A stretch of DNA of 64,000 bases from positions 1 through 64,000 of the forward strand of contig NZ_FOBX01000009.1 of assembly GCF_900109945.1 (NCBI RefSeq), written 5' to 3'. Every line of letters begins with the position of its first letter. The first letter of the stretch is position 1. Shown here in pieces: positions 24,340 to 33,366 of this stretch. The stretch comes from Bradyrhizobium sp. OK095 (GTDB lineage: Bacteria > Pseudomonadota > Alphaproteobacteria > Rhizobiales > Xanthobacteraceae). The translations under genes and the position numbers were made by a program. The notes below the pieces were generated by a model. The model had not been told where the DNA came from and did not search any database. It was given only the letters and a program-made list of their open reading frames with translations.

Positions 24340-26034
24340 ATGGTATCACGTGCAAGGACGGGTGCCGCGCCGCGGCATGTTGGCAGCCGGATGCGTCGTC
24401 AAGCTGTACCCGCGAAACAGCTGGTCGTCGTGCGGAACAGCGCACGTGCGCGTCAGAAGGGTGCGAAGCGCCTGAGGGACGCCAGCCCGCAGCAGCGGGT
24501 TGACGTAACCCTGACGCTGCGCGGGCCGAAACTGCCGGACGCAGCAATTTTCGCGAGGCGCCCCCCGTCGCTGGCGCAGTTCAGGGCGAGGTGCGGAGCC
24601 TCCAGGGCCGATGCCAACAAGGTCTCGCAGGTGTTGCGCAAGTTCGGGCTGAGCATCGATGAGGTCTCGCTCGAGACGCGCAGCATGAAGGTGAGTGGCA
24701 CTGTTGCCCAAATGGAGGCGGCCTTCCATCCCAACCTCGGAATCTACGAGAGTGCGAAGCAAGGCACGTTCCGCGATCGCGAGGGCGAGTACGAGGTGCC
24801 CGCGGAACTTCAGCCGATCATCACCGCAGTGCTGGGATTTGGCGAACGGCGCGTCGCAGGCAGAAAGCCGTCGAAGACGGCTGCAAAGGCCACACATCCT
24901 CTCAAGCCATTCGCGCCACAGGATATCGAAAACCACTATCGTTTTCCTCACGGGCGCGGGTCTGGCCAGAGGATCGCAGTGGCGGAGTTCGGTGGTGGCT
25001 ATTTTGCCGAAGATCTCGCCGCCTATTGCAAGTTGTTCGATCGTGATCTGCCGACCGTGAAGCGCATCTCGATCGATGCGCCGATCCGGAACCTCGCGCA
25101 GATGAAGCGCCTGAAGCCCGCCCAGCGGCGCGACGAAATCGGCTACACCGGCGAAGTGATGATGGACGTGCAGATCGTCGCGGGGTTGTGCCCGGAGGCT
25201 GAGATCCTGGTCTACTTCGCGAAAGACCATCAGAAGGGCTGGGTCGACCTCCTCAATCAGACCATCAAGGATCGCCCGGTGGCACTTTCGATCAGCTGGG
25301 GCGCCGCCGAGGATTCCGGCGACTGGTCGAAGGCGGCGCTGAATGCGATCAACGAGCGGCTGAATCTCGCTGCGCTGCTCGGCATCACCGTTTGCTGCGC
25401 TTCGGGGGATGACGGGTCCGGCGATATGCAGACCGACAAGCGCGCGCATGTCGATTTTCCAAGCTCCAGTCCCTATTCGCTGGCGGTCGGCGGCTCCATG
25501 ATTCGACACAAGGCCGGCAAGGCCGTCGAACAAACGTGGCGCGTCGGCAAGGGGCGGCGCATCCGTGACGTCGGTGGTGCGACCGGTGGCGGGGTCAGCT
25601 CGATCTTCGCCAAGCCGGGCTGGCAAAAAGTCTCGGTCGCGTCGCTGAACAAGGGTGGCTTCAAGGGACGCGTCGTTCCCGACCTCACCGCGCTGGCCGG
25701 TCCACCAATGTACGACTTGATCTTCCGGGGCGAGCGAAGCCCGGGCGGCGGGACCAGCGCGTCGACGCCTGTGCTGGCCTCATTGATCGCGCGTGTCAAC
25801 GCGCTGTTGCCGTCCCGCAAGCGCCAGCGCTGGCTCACACCGCTCCTCTACGCGAAGACGTCTCACGGTTTCGCGATGGGCCGGCTTGTCTGCCATGACA
25901 TCACGATCGGCAACAACGTCTCCAACCCAAAGCCGGGCATTGGATTCAAGGCCGGCCCCGGATTTGACGCTGTCTCCGGTTGGGGCGTGCCGATCGGCGC
26001 CTCGCTGTTGCTGGCCCTGGGCGGATCCGTCTAG
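24340..26034 (+). CDS. S53 family serine-carboxyl peptidase (sedolisin/kumamolisin)
   Basis: 564 residues. Pro-kumamolisin domain at about 50-185 and S53 catalytic domain from about 200. The catalytic set is complete: Glu272 and Asp276 (GEVMMDVQ), oxyanion Asp357 (CASGDDG) and nucleophile Ser473 (GGTSAST). The C-terminal calcium-site segment (HDITIGNN, GPGFDAVSGWG) is present. The start follows GAGGGG. No signal peptide is visible, although most S53 enzymes are secreted; the N-terminus is basic. These enzymes work at acidic pH. Its stop shares CTAG with the convergent SDR gene. Confidence 0.93.
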   Translation: MVSRARTGAAPRHVGSRMRRQAVPAKQLVVVRNSARARQKGAKRLRDASPQQRVDVTLTLRGPKLPDAAIFARRPPSLAQFRARCGASRADANKVSQVLRKFGLSIDEVSLETRSMKVSGTVAQMEAAFHPNLGIYESAKQGTFRDREGEYEVPAELQPIITAVLGFGERRVAGRKPSKTAAKATHPLKPFAPQDIENHYRFPHGRGSGQRIAVAEFGGGYFAEDLAAYCKLFDRDLPTVKRISIDAPIRNLAQMKRLKPAQRRDEIGYTGEVMMDVQIVAGLCPEAEILVYFAKDHQKGWVDLLNQTIKDRPVALSISWGAAEDSGDWSKAALNAINERLNLAALLGITVCCASGDDGSGDMQTDKRAHVDFPSSSPYSLAVGGSMIRHKAGKAVEQTWRVGKGRRIRDVGGATGGGVSSIFAKPGWQKVSVASLNKGGFKGRVVPDLTALAGPPMYDLIFRGERSPGGGTSASTPVLASLIARVNALLPSRKRQRWLTPLLYAKTSHGFAMGRLVCHDITIGNNVSNPKPGIGFKAGPGFDAVSGWGVPIGASLLLALGGSV

Positions 26035-26876
26035 TTCTGCTTCACGAACTTCGCGAAAGCATCCGCATGGTCCGGATGCCAGCGCGACAGCGGCGGGCGG
26101 TTCTCGACGATGTCGCCGGCGGCCCACAGCATCCGCTTCTCGTCGAGCGCGCGCGGCACGTCATTGTCCGGGCACAGGATATAGAAATCGCCAGCTTCTA
26201 GCCGCGCCAGCATGAAGTCCACGGTCTGCTCCGCCGTCCAGGCGCCGGCCGGCTTCTCGGTGCGGCCCTTCGCGGTGAGCCCGGTGAAGACGAAGCCGGG
26301 GATGAGCAGGTGCGCCGTGATGTGGCAGTCTTTGGTGTTGCGCAGCTCGTGCTGGAGCGCTTCCGTAAAAGCCTTCACGCCGGCCTTCGAGACATTGTAG
26401 GCGGGATCGCCGGGTGGCGTGGTGATGCCCTGCTTCGAGCCGGTGTTGATGATCAGCCCGGCCTTGCCGCGCGCGATCATGCCGGGTGCGAAGATGCGCG
26501 AGCCATTGATGATGCCCCACATGTTGACGGCGATGATGCGCTGCCAGCTGTCGGGATCGCCGAATAGCGTGCTGCCGGGCTGGATGCCGGCATTGTTCAT
26601 GAGCAGATCGGCGCCGCCGAAATGCGCGCCCACGGCGCGTTCCAGTTCCGTCACGCTTTCGGCGCGACTGACATCGGCAACCGATGTCATCACATTGCCG
26701 GCAGGCGCGACGGATGACAGTTTTGTTGCGGCTTCTTGCAGCCGCGCCTGGTCGACGTCGGCGATGCACACCTTCATTCCCGCGCGGGCAAAGGCCATGG
26801 CGGCGGCGAAGCCAATGCCGGATGCGCCCCCGGTGATCACGGCGACATTGCCCTTGGCGACGACAGGATGCGGCAT
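26031..26876 (-). CDS. Short-chain dehydrogenase/reductase
   Basis: 281 residues. TGGASGIG near 15-22, DVDQ after strand 2 (suggesting NAD), NNAG, catalytic Ser (INTGSKQG) and YNVSK. The long C-terminus (EKPAGAWTAEQTVDFMLARLEAGDFYILCPDND) is typical of a family of SDRs acting on large hydrophobic or aromatic alcohols. It is divergent from the aldehyde dehydrogenase at 27070, so an alcohol-to-aldehyde-to-acid pair is possible. Stop shares CTAG with the sedolisin gene. Confidence 0.93.
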   Translation of the reverse strand: MPHPVVAKGNVAVITGGASGIGFAAAMAFARAGMKVCIADVDQARLQEAATKLSSVAPAGNVMTSVADVSRAESVTELERAVGAHFGGADLLMNNAGIQPGSTLFGDPDSWQRIIAVNMWGIINGSRIFAPGMIARGKAGLIINTGSKQGITTPPGDPAYNVSKAGVKAFTEALQHELRNTKDCHITAHLLIPGFVFTGLTAKGRTEKPAGAWTAEQTVDFMLARLEAGDFYILCPDNDVPRALDEKRMLWAAGDIVENRPPLSRWHPDHADAFAKFVKQN

Positions 26877-27069
26877 GGCTCATTCTCCGGGGGAAGGTGT
26901 CAGGTTCGGTCGAGCTATAACATGGCGGCAATGCGACCCTGCACAAGTTGGCATGGGAGGTCTTCGTTCCGCGCCGCCTTTACGCCCATCCGGCAGCGCT
27001 GTATTCTATTCCACCTAACGATCCCGCCCAGATCGAACCCAATCAATCACCTGACTAGGGAGTGCAGCC

Positions 27070-28566
27070 ATGGCTGTGTCGCAGGCTATTCCGATCACGC
27101 GCCACCCGTTCGCCAACGGGTCCTACAAGCAGATGCTGATCGACGGGAAATGGGTCGACGCTGCCTCCGGCAAGCGCTTCGAGACCCATAACCCCGCCAC
27201 CGGCGAATTGCTCGCCACCGTCGCCGAGGGCGACAAGGAAGACATCGACCGTGCGGTTGCCGCCGCCCGCCGTGCCTTCGAAGGTCCCTGGAGCAAGGTC
27301 AAGCCGTTCGAGCGGCAGAACCTGCTGCTCAAGCTCGCCGACCTCGTCGAGAAGAACTTTGACGAATTGTCGCAGCTCGATACGCTCGACATGGGGGCGC
27401 CGCTGAGCCGCACGCGCGCCTATCGCCTGCGCGCCGTCGGCATGCTGCGCTATTACGCCGGCCAGACCACTGCGATCCACGGCGAGACCATCGAGAACTC
27501 GCTGCCCGGCGAAATCTTTTCCTACACGCTGAAGGAGCCGATCGGTGTCGTCGGCGCCATCATTCCCTGGAACGGCCCGCTCACCGCGACGCTCTGGAAG
27601 ATCGGCCCTGCGATCGCGACGGGATGCACCGTGGTGCTGAAGCCCGCGGAAGAGGCGCCGCTGACCTCGCTGCGCATCGCCGAGCTGGCGATGGAAGCGG
27701 GCATTCCGCCCGGCGTCGTCAACGTCGTGCCGGGCTATGGCGAGACCGCGGGTGCCGCGCTTGCCTCGCACCACGACGTCGACAAGGTCGCCTTCACCGG
27801 CTCGCACGTCACGGGGCAGTCGATCATCCGTGCGTCCGCTGGTAACCTCAAGCGCGTCTCGCTCGAGCTTGGCGGTAAGTCGCCGGACATCGTGTTCGCC
27901 GACGCCGATCTCGATGCAGCCGTGCCGGGTGCGGCGATGGCGGTGTTCGCCAATTCCGGCCAGATCTGTAGCGCCGGCACGCGCCTGTTCGTGGAGCAGT
28001 CGATCTACGAAGAGTTCGTCGGCCGCGTTGCCGAGTTCGGCAAGAAGCTCCAGGTCGGCAATGGCCTCGATCCCAACACCCAGATCGGCCCGCTCGTCTC
28101 CGCGCAGCAGCTCGAGCGTGTCACCAGCTATCTCGACATCGGCCAGAAGGAAGGCGCGCGAGCACTCGCCGGCGGCGGCCGCGTCACTGAAGGCGCGCTG
28201 TCGAAGGGTTTCTTCGTCTCGCCGACGGTGTTTGCGGGCGTCCAGGACAATATGCGGATCGCGCAGGAGGAGATCTTTGGTCCCGTCATCTCCGCGATCG
28301 CGTTCAAGGACATGGACGAACTGGTCAAGCGTGCCAACAACACCACGTTCGGTCTCGGCTCGGGCCTGTGGACGCGTGACGTCAGCAAGGCGCATGCGGT
28401 GGCGAAGCGCTTGCGCGCCGGCTCGGTGTGGGTGAATTGCTACCAGGCGATGGACCCGGCCGTGCCGTTCGGCGGCTACAAGATGAGCGGCTACGGCCGC
28501 GAGTCCGGCAAGCAGCACGTCGAGGAATATCTCAACGTCAAGGCCGTCTGGATCAAGACGGCGTAA
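27070..28566 (+). CDS. NAD(P)-dependent aldehyde dehydrogenase
   Basis: 498 residues, the normal ALDH length. Catalytic Glu266 (SLELGGKSP) and Cys300 (SGQICSAGTR), cofactor segment IIPWNGPLTATLWKIGPAIATGCTVVLKPAE, and GSxxTG as FTGSHVTG. C-terminal EEIFGPV and PFGGYKMSGYGRE. It oxidises an aldehyde to an acid; the substrate is not set by sequence. AGGGAG precedes the ATG. It is divergent from the SDR gene at 26031-26876. Confidence 0.95.
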   Translation: MAVSQAIPITRHPFANGSYKQMLIDGKWVDAASGKRFETHNPATGELLATVAEGDKEDIDRAVAAARRAFEGPWSKVKPFERQNLLLKLADLVEKNFDELSQLDTLDMGAPLSRTRAYRLRAVGMLRYYAGQTTAIHGETIENSLPGEIFSYTLKEPIGVVGAIIPWNGPLTATLWKIGPAIATGCTVVLKPAEEAPLTSLRIAELAMEAGIPPGVVNVVPGYGETAGAALASHHDVDKVAFTGSHVTGQSIIRASAGNLKRVSLELGGKSPDIVFADADLDAAVPGAAMAVFANSGQICSAGTRLFVEQSIYEEFVGRVAEFGKKLQVGNGLDPNTQIGPLVSAQQLERVTSYLDIGQKEGARALAGGGRVTEGALSKGFFVSPTVFAGVQDNMRIAQEEIFGPVISAIAFKDMDELVKRANNTTFGLGSGLWTRDVSKAHAVAKRLRAGSVWVNCYQAMDPAVPFGGYKMSGYGRESGKQHVEEYLNVKAVWIKTA

Positions 28567-28775
28567 GGCGTTCTTGCGGTCGCGTCCGGGCTTCGATGGT
28601 CGATCTTGCTTGCGGCGACGCAGGTCTGCTTGCGGCGACCTGAAATTGTTGCCCGGGCGCTACAAGCGATTTTGAAACGGCTGTCCGCCGCGATCTGGCG
28701 AGGATTGTTATCCCATTTCGAACGTCGGCCGGTTAGTTCTGATCGCCATCAATGTTCGGGTCTGGGATATCGAGA

Positions 28776-29639
28776 ATGCTTCGCTTCGCTTCGATCATGT
28801 TTGTGGCTTTGGGCGTCGCCTCGGCGCAGCCCGCGCTGGCAGCCGATATGGCCGCACGTGCGCCGCTCTACAAGGCGCCGCAATTGCCCGTCGCCTACAA
28901 CTGGTCGGGCTTCTACGCCGGCGTGAATGTCGGGTATGGCTGGAGCGATGATGCGATCAAGCTTGCGCCGCATGATCCGGTTTTCACCGCGGGCGTGCTC
29001 GACGTGGCCCTCGCGGGCGGCCTCGTCCCGGCGTCCCTGGCAACGAACCCGCGTGGTGTGCTGGGCGGCGTGCAGGCCGGCTACAATGCGCAGACGGGCT
29101 CCCTGGTGTGGGGTGTCGAAGCCGATATCGCGGCCGCCGGCATCAAGGGCACCTCAACGGTTGCGCGAACCCTGCCGGTCTTCCCCGCCATCACGACCAC
29201 GCAAGAGCAGAAGGTCGACTGGTTGGGGACGGTACGCGGCCGGATCGGTGCCACCGTTACGCCCGACTTGATGCTCTACGCGACGGGCGGTCTTGCCTAT
29301 GGACATGTCAAGGCGTCGACGACGCTCGTAGATCCCACGCTTCCGGCCGGTACGCCCTGCCTCAACGTGATCTGTAGCGCGGGGACGTCGGAAAGCTGGC
29401 GCGTGGGCTGGGCCGTGGGCGGTGGCGGCGAGTACCACTTCGCGTCGAACTGGAGCGTGAAGCTCGAATATCTCTATTATGATCTCGGTAGCGAGAAATA
29501 CACCATCTTCAATCCGCTGTTCCCGTTCACTCCAGGCCCGGCGCGCGGCCTTGACGCAACCGCGGATTTCACCGGCCACATCGCGCGGGTCGGCCTGAAC
29601 TACAAGTTCGGCGCGGGCCCGGTCGTCGCTAAATATTGA
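28776..29639 (+). CDS. Outer-membrane beta-barrel protein (Omp25/31 type)
   Basis: 287 residues from ATG 28776. Signal peptide MLRFASIMFVALGVASAQPALA, then a proline-rich linker and the family's opening YNWSGFYAGVNVGYGWS. Alternating strands continue to the end (GVQAGYNAQTGSLVWGVEADIAA, GTVRGRIGATVTPDLMLYATGG, ADFTGHIARVGLNYKFG). Small barrels of this type are abundant surface proteins in Rhizobiales. It stands alone and is followed by a strong terminator. The 209-bp gap upstream holds its promoter but nothing else recognised. Confidence 0.93.
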   Translation: MLRFASIMFVALGVASAQPALAADMAARAPLYKAPQLPVAYNWSGFYAGVNVGYGWSDDAIKLAPHDPVFTAGVLDVALAGGLVPASLATNPRGVLGGVQAGYNAQTGSLVWGVEADIAAAGIKGTSTVARTLPVFPAITTTQEQKVDWLGTVRGRIGATVTPDLMLYATGGLAYGHVKASTTLVDPTLPAGTPCLNVICSAGTSESWRVGWAVGGGGEYHFASNWSVKLEYLYYDLGSEKYTIFNPLFPFTPGPARGLDATADFTGHIARVGLNYKFGAGPVVAKY

Positions 29640-29662
29640 TCCCGCCGTTCTGGACAGGCAGC

Positions 29663-29693
29663 AAGCCCCGGGCCCGGCCCCGGGGCTTTTTTT
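29663..29693 (+). terminator. Rho-independent terminator after the porin gene
   Basis: Ten-base perfect stem AAGCCCCGGG / CCCGGGGCTT (29663-29672 with 29679-29688), six-base loop, then a run of seven T (29687-29693), the first two shared with the arm. It lies 24 bp after the porin stop. Confidence 0.92.
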
Positions 29694-29800
29694 GTTTCCA
29701 CCGCATCTTTCGGCTGGCCTGTCATCCGCCCATGCGGCTTCCGGGCCGCCACGCTTTGTCATATGATCCCCGTCCTCTCATCGATCATTCCGGGGATCAC

Positions 29801-30928
29801 ATGAAGTTCGAGGCGTTGTTCAAACCGTTGCAGGTCGGTCCGTACAAGCTCGCGCATCGCGTCGCGCTGGCGCCGTTGACGCGCATGCGCGCCGAGCGCG
29901 ACAGCTTTTCGCCGCGGCCGCTCAACGCCGAATATTACGGCCAGCGCGCCACGCAAGGCGGCCTGCTCATCGCCGAAGCATCTCCCGTGCTCTCGCACGG
30001 TCGCGGTAACCCGGCGACACCGGGCATCTATTCGGAGGCACAAGTAGCCGGCTGGCGCAAGGTGGTCGATGCCGTGCATGCCAAGGGCGGCATCATCTTC
30101 CTCCAGCTCTGGCATGTCGGCCGGGTCTCGCATTCGTCCTATCATGGCGGTCAGCGGCCGGTGTCGGCGTCGGCGATCCCCATCAAGGCCGAGGGCGTGA
30201 AGGCGATGATGGCGGACGGCAAGATCGGCGACTACGAGACGCCGCGCGCGCTGGAGACCGACGAGGTCAAGGGCGTCGTCGAGGCCTTCAGGCAGGGCGC
30301 CAAGAACGCGTTCGCTGCCGGCTTCGACGGCGTCGAGATCCACGGCGCCAACGGCTATCTGCTCGAGCAGTTCTTGCAGTCGCGCAGCAATCAGCGCACC
30401 GATCAATATGGCGGGTCTATCGAGAACCGCGCGCGTCTGCTGCTCGAGGTCACGCAGGCCGCGATCGACGTCTGGGGCGCCAATCGCGTCGGCGTGCGGC
30501 TGTCGCCGCACGGGATTGCGAACGATTCCGGCGAGCCCGATCCGATGCCGCTCTACACCCACGTCGTCAAAGCGATCGACAAGCTCGGTCTGGCCTATCT
30601 GCACTTCATTGAGCCGCGCTCCAGCGGCGCGGGTCGCGCCGATGTCCACTGGGAGAACGTGCCGTCGGCAATGGTGCTGTTCCGTCCGCACTACAGCGGC
30701 GTGCTGATGACCGCCGGCGGTTTCACCGGCGAGACGGCGAATGCCGCGATCGCCGACGGCCATGCCGACATCATCGCCTTCGGCCGCATCTTCATCTCCA
30801 ACCCCGACCTGCCGCGCCGGCTGGAGCATAATTACCCGATCACGCCGTACAACCGCGCGACGTTCTATGGCGGCGAGGAGAAGGGGTATACGGACTATCC
30901 GGCGTATGACGAACTGACGCCGGCGTAA
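29801..30928 (+). CDS. Old yellow enzyme family FMN-dependent alkene reductase
   Basis: 375 residues from ATG 29801, with GGGGA just upstream; the frame is open upstream through the terminator and is not coding there. Typical OYE features: LFKPLQVGPYKLAHRVALAPLTRMRA, QLWHVGR, substrate-binding His and Asn in VEIHGANGYLLEQFLQ, SNQRTDQYGGSIENRARLLLEV, and GGF...AFGRIFISNPDLP. These enzymes reduce activated C=C bonds and nitro compounds with NAD(P)H. Single gene; a palindromic repeat follows it. Confidence 0.95.
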   Translation: MKFEALFKPLQVGPYKLAHRVALAPLTRMRAERDSFSPRPLNAEYYGQRATQGGLLIAEASPVLSHGRGNPATPGIYSEAQVAGWRKVVDAVHAKGGIIFLQLWHVGRVSHSSYHGGQRPVSASAIPIKAEGVKAMMADGKIGDYETPRALETDEVKGVVEAFRQGAKNAFAAGFDGVEIHGANGYLLEQFLQSRSNQRTDQYGGSIENRARLLLEVTQAAIDVWGANRVGVRLSPHGIANDSGEPDPMPLYTHVVKAIDKLGLAYLHFIEPRSSGAGRADVHWENVPSAMVLFRPHYSGVLMTAGGFTGETANAAIADGHADIIAFGRIFISNPDLPRRLEHNYPITPYNRATFYGGEEKGYTDYPAYDELTPA

Positions 30929-30942
30929 TCCGCGTTGCACCC

Positions 30943-30976
30943 GTAGCCCGGATGTCGCTTCGCTCATCCGGGCTAC
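30943..30976. repeat. Palindromic intergenic repeat (GTAGCCCGGATG type)
   Basis: Perfect 12-bp arms GTAGCCCGGATG (30943-30954) and CATCCGGGCTAC (30965-30976) around a 10-base loop containing CGCTTCGC. This is a repeat type I recognise as common between genes in Bradyrhizobium. It lies between the alkene reductase and GFA genes and may double as a weak terminator. Confidence 0.8.
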
Positions 30977-31009
30977 AAGGCTATGCTGTGCTCGCAAGGA
31001 GCAAGCACC

Positions 31010-31510
31010 ATGGCCAAAGCCGCCGCCGCAGGGACCGCCACCGGCCAGTGCCTCTGCGGCAAGGTCACCTTCGAGATCGACATCCCCGCGCGCTGGGCCT
31101 GGCACGATCACTCCGCCGCCAGCCGCCGCGCCCATGGCGCGGCTTACGCGACCTATGTTGGCAGCTGGAAGAAGCGTTTTCGCATCCTGTCAGGCAAAAC
31201 CGCGCTCACCCGCTACGAGGATAAGGCCACGAAGACCGCGCGTAGCTTCTGCTCACATTGTGGCACGCCGATCGCCTATGAGCGTCCACGCGGGCCGCAC
31301 ATGGTCAACATCCCGCGTGCGCTGTTTAGGGAGCGCACCGGCCGCCAGCCGCTCTATCACATCGCCATCGAAGAGCTTCAGGAATGGGCCTATACCGGCG
31401 AGCCCCTGGTGCCGCTGAAAGGTTTTCCCGGCGTGGTCTGGCAGCGTTCGAAAAAGAAGAAGCGCGCCAGCGGCGAGGATCCGTTCGAGCTGGGGCGAGA
31501 GGAGATGTAG
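31010..31510 (+). CDS. GFA/CENP-V-fold protein with altered zinc ligands
   Basis: 166 residues from ATG 31010. It follows the GFA pattern: CLCGKVTFEID (Cys14, Cys16), a loop where the family has CHCxxCRR, a strand region, and FCSHCGTPIAY (Cys81, Cys84). Here the loop is DHSAASRR (33-40), so three cysteines are Asp, Ser and Ser while the His and Arg pair are kept. One zinc site (Cys14/16/81/84) can still form; the second, catalytic-type site cannot in the usual way. The C-terminus (PGVVWQRSKKKKRASGED) is basic. Function unknown. Confidence 0.87.
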   Translation: MAKAAAAGTATGQCLCGKVTFEIDIPARWAWHDHSAASRRAHGAAYATYVGSWKKRFRILSGKTALTRYEDKATKTARSFCSHCGTPIAYERPRGPHMVNIPRALFRERTGRQPLYHIAIEELQEWAYTGEPLVPLKGFPGVVWQRSKKKKRASGEDPFELGREEM

Positions 31511-31512
31511 CT

Positions 31513-31579
31513 CCGCTCTCGTGTCCCGGCTCTGCGTCGCAACGTTTCACGTTGCGCCGCGTCCGGGACATGAGAGCGG
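31513..31579. repeat. Nested palindromic intergenic repeat
   Basis: Outer arms of 17 bp with one mismatch (31513-31529 CCGCTCTCGTGTCCCGG, and 31563-31579), and an inner 6-bp hairpin GCAACG / CGTTGC. It starts just after the GFA gene's stop. The form and position fit a mobile intergenic palindrome rather than a terminator, since no T run follows. Confidence 0.75.
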
Positions 31580-31690
31580 AATTTGCCGCTCCCACGCAAC
31601 GCAGCCATGACCGCGCTTCCTTGCGCGCCTCTGGTGACTTCGTCCATCATGTGATCCGTCCTTGCGGCAACGCCCGCTCCTGGAGGAAAC

Positions 31691-33352
31691 ATGAAGAACA
31701 AGATCACCGGCCGCTCCGCCTTTCTCGCGCTGCTCAAGGACGAGGGCATCACGCATTTGTTCGGCAATCCCGGCACCACCGAACTGCCGATCATGCATGC
31801 GCTGAAGGACCATCCTGATCTCACTTATGTGATGGCGATGCAGGAGAGCCTGGTGGTCGCGATCGCCGACGGCTACAGCCGTGCCTCCGGAAAACTCGTC
31901 GCCTGCAACGTCCATGTCGCGCCCGGTCTCGGCAATGCGATGGGCTCGCTCTATAATGCCCAGTTCACGGGCACGCCGATGATCCTCACCGCCGGCCAGC
32001 AGGAGCAGGGCCATGGCCTGATGGAGCCGGTGCTGTACGGCCCCATGGTGCGCATGGCCGAGCCGCTGGTGAAATGGGCGGTCGAGGTGACGCGGCTGGA
32101 AGATTTGCCGCGCATCGTGCGCCGTGCTGCGAAGGTGGCGATGACGCCGCCGACCGGGCCGGTGTTCATCTCGCTGCCCGGCGACATCCTCAACAGTGAG
32201 GCCGGCATTGATCTCGGCCGCTCCACCCGCATCGATGCGCGCGTAAGGCCCTCGGACGAGGCGCTGAAAGCGTTCGCAGCGCGGCTGTTGAAGGCCGAGC
32301 GCCCGGTGATTGTCACCATGGACGAGGTGGTCAAGAGCGACGCGCTGAAGGAGGCCGCCGAACTCGCCGAGCTGCTGGGCGCTGCCGCTTACCAATCCTC
32401 GACGCCATATGGCTCGCACTTCCTGTCCGAAAGCCCGAGCTTCGTCGGAACGCTCGCGCGCGTGCAGAAGGTCGCGCGAGACACGCTCGCGCCCTACGAC
32501 CTCCTGATCGCGCTCGGCGGCGATCCCCTGCGCATGTCGGTCTATAGCGAGGTCGATGCGCTGCCGGATGGTCTCGGCATCGTGCAGGTTGGCCTCGTCG
32601 ATTGGGAGATCGCCAAGAATTATGGCGTCGAGATCGCGTTGAAGGCGGATCTCAAGGAAACGCTGCGTGCGCTGATCCCGGTGCTGAAGGAGATGGGCGG
32701 CGCCGCGCTGACACAGCGAGCGAAGCAACGCCTCGCCGAGCTGGCACCGAAGAACTGGACCGCGCGGCGCGGCGCGCTGGTTGAGCAGATCGGCAAAGCG
32801 GCCGACCGTAGCCCCATCGATCCGGACTGGCTGGTGCTGCAGATGGTCGACGCCATGCCTGCCAACGCCATCCTCGTCGACGAAGGCCTCACCTCGAGCC
32901 GACAGATCACGTCGTTGCGCGCGCATCGCGATCGCTTCGGCTATCACGGCCTTGCCTCCGGCGGCATCGGCTGGGGCCTGCCGGCCTCGGTCGGCGCCAG
33001 CATCGCCAATCCGGATCGCCCCGTGGTGTGCTTTTCCGGCGACGGCAGCGCGATGTATTCGATCCAGTCGCTGTGGACCGCGGCGCATCACAAGCTGCCG
33101 CTCAACGTCGTCATCGCCAACAATGGCGGCTACCGCATCATCAAGCAGCGCCTGCTCGCCTTCCATGGCGACGACAATTATGTCGGCATGGATTTCATCG
33201 ATCCGCCGGTGGACTTTGCCGGGATCGCGAAGGCGCTGGGCTGCGAGGCGATCAAGGTGAGCGATCCGCGCGAGCTGAAGGCGACGCTGGTGTCTGCGTT
33301 CAATCGGCCGGGCACCAAGCTGATCGAGGTGATGGTGGACGGGAAGGTGTAG
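31691..33352 (+). CDS. Thiamine-diphosphate enzyme, benzoylformate-decarboxylase-like
   Basis: 553 residues with all three ThDP-enzyme domains. Glu52 (AMQESLVVAIADGYSRA) activates the cofactor; the central domain spans about 195-330; the metal/diphosphate motif FSGDGSAMYS...NNGGY lies at about 448-480. The closest known pattern is benzoylformate decarboxylase / acetolactate-synthase-like enzymes (NPGTTELPIMHAL). It would decarboxylate a 2-oxo acid. CTGGAGGAAAC precedes the ATG. No acetolactate regulatory subunit is adjacent. Substrate not determined. Confidence 0.93.
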   Translation: MKNKITGRSAFLALLKDEGITHLFGNPGTTELPIMHALKDHPDLTYVMAMQESLVVAIADGYSRASGKLVACNVHVAPGLGNAMGSLYNAQFTGTPMILTAGQQEQGHGLMEPVLYGPMVRMAEPLVKWAVEVTRLEDLPRIVRRAAKVAMTPPTGPVFISLPGDILNSEAGIDLGRSTRIDARVRPSDEALKAFAARLLKAERPVIVTMDEVVKSDALKEAAELAELLGAAAYQSSTPYGSHFLSESPSFVGTLARVQKVARDTLAPYDLLIALGGDPLRMSVYSEVDALPDGLGIVQVGLVDWEIAKNYGVEIALKADLKETLRALIPVLKEMGGAALTQRAKQRLAELAPKNWTARRGALVEQIGKAADRSPIDPDWLVLQMVDAMPANAILVDEGLTSSRQITSLRAHRDRFGYHGLASGGIGWGLPASVGASIANPDRPVVCFSGDGSAMYSIQSLWTAAHHKLPLNVVIANNGGYRIIKQRLLAFHGDDNYVGMDFIDPPVDFAGIAKALGCEAIKVSDPRELKATLVSAFNRPGTKLIEVMVDGKV

Positions 33353-33366
33353 GGCAGGGGCACCCG

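Noticed and set aside
31547..33166. Minus-strand open frame of about 539 codons over the ThDP enzyme
   Set aside because: Antisense shadow; His/Arg-rich composition, no start signal and no domain.
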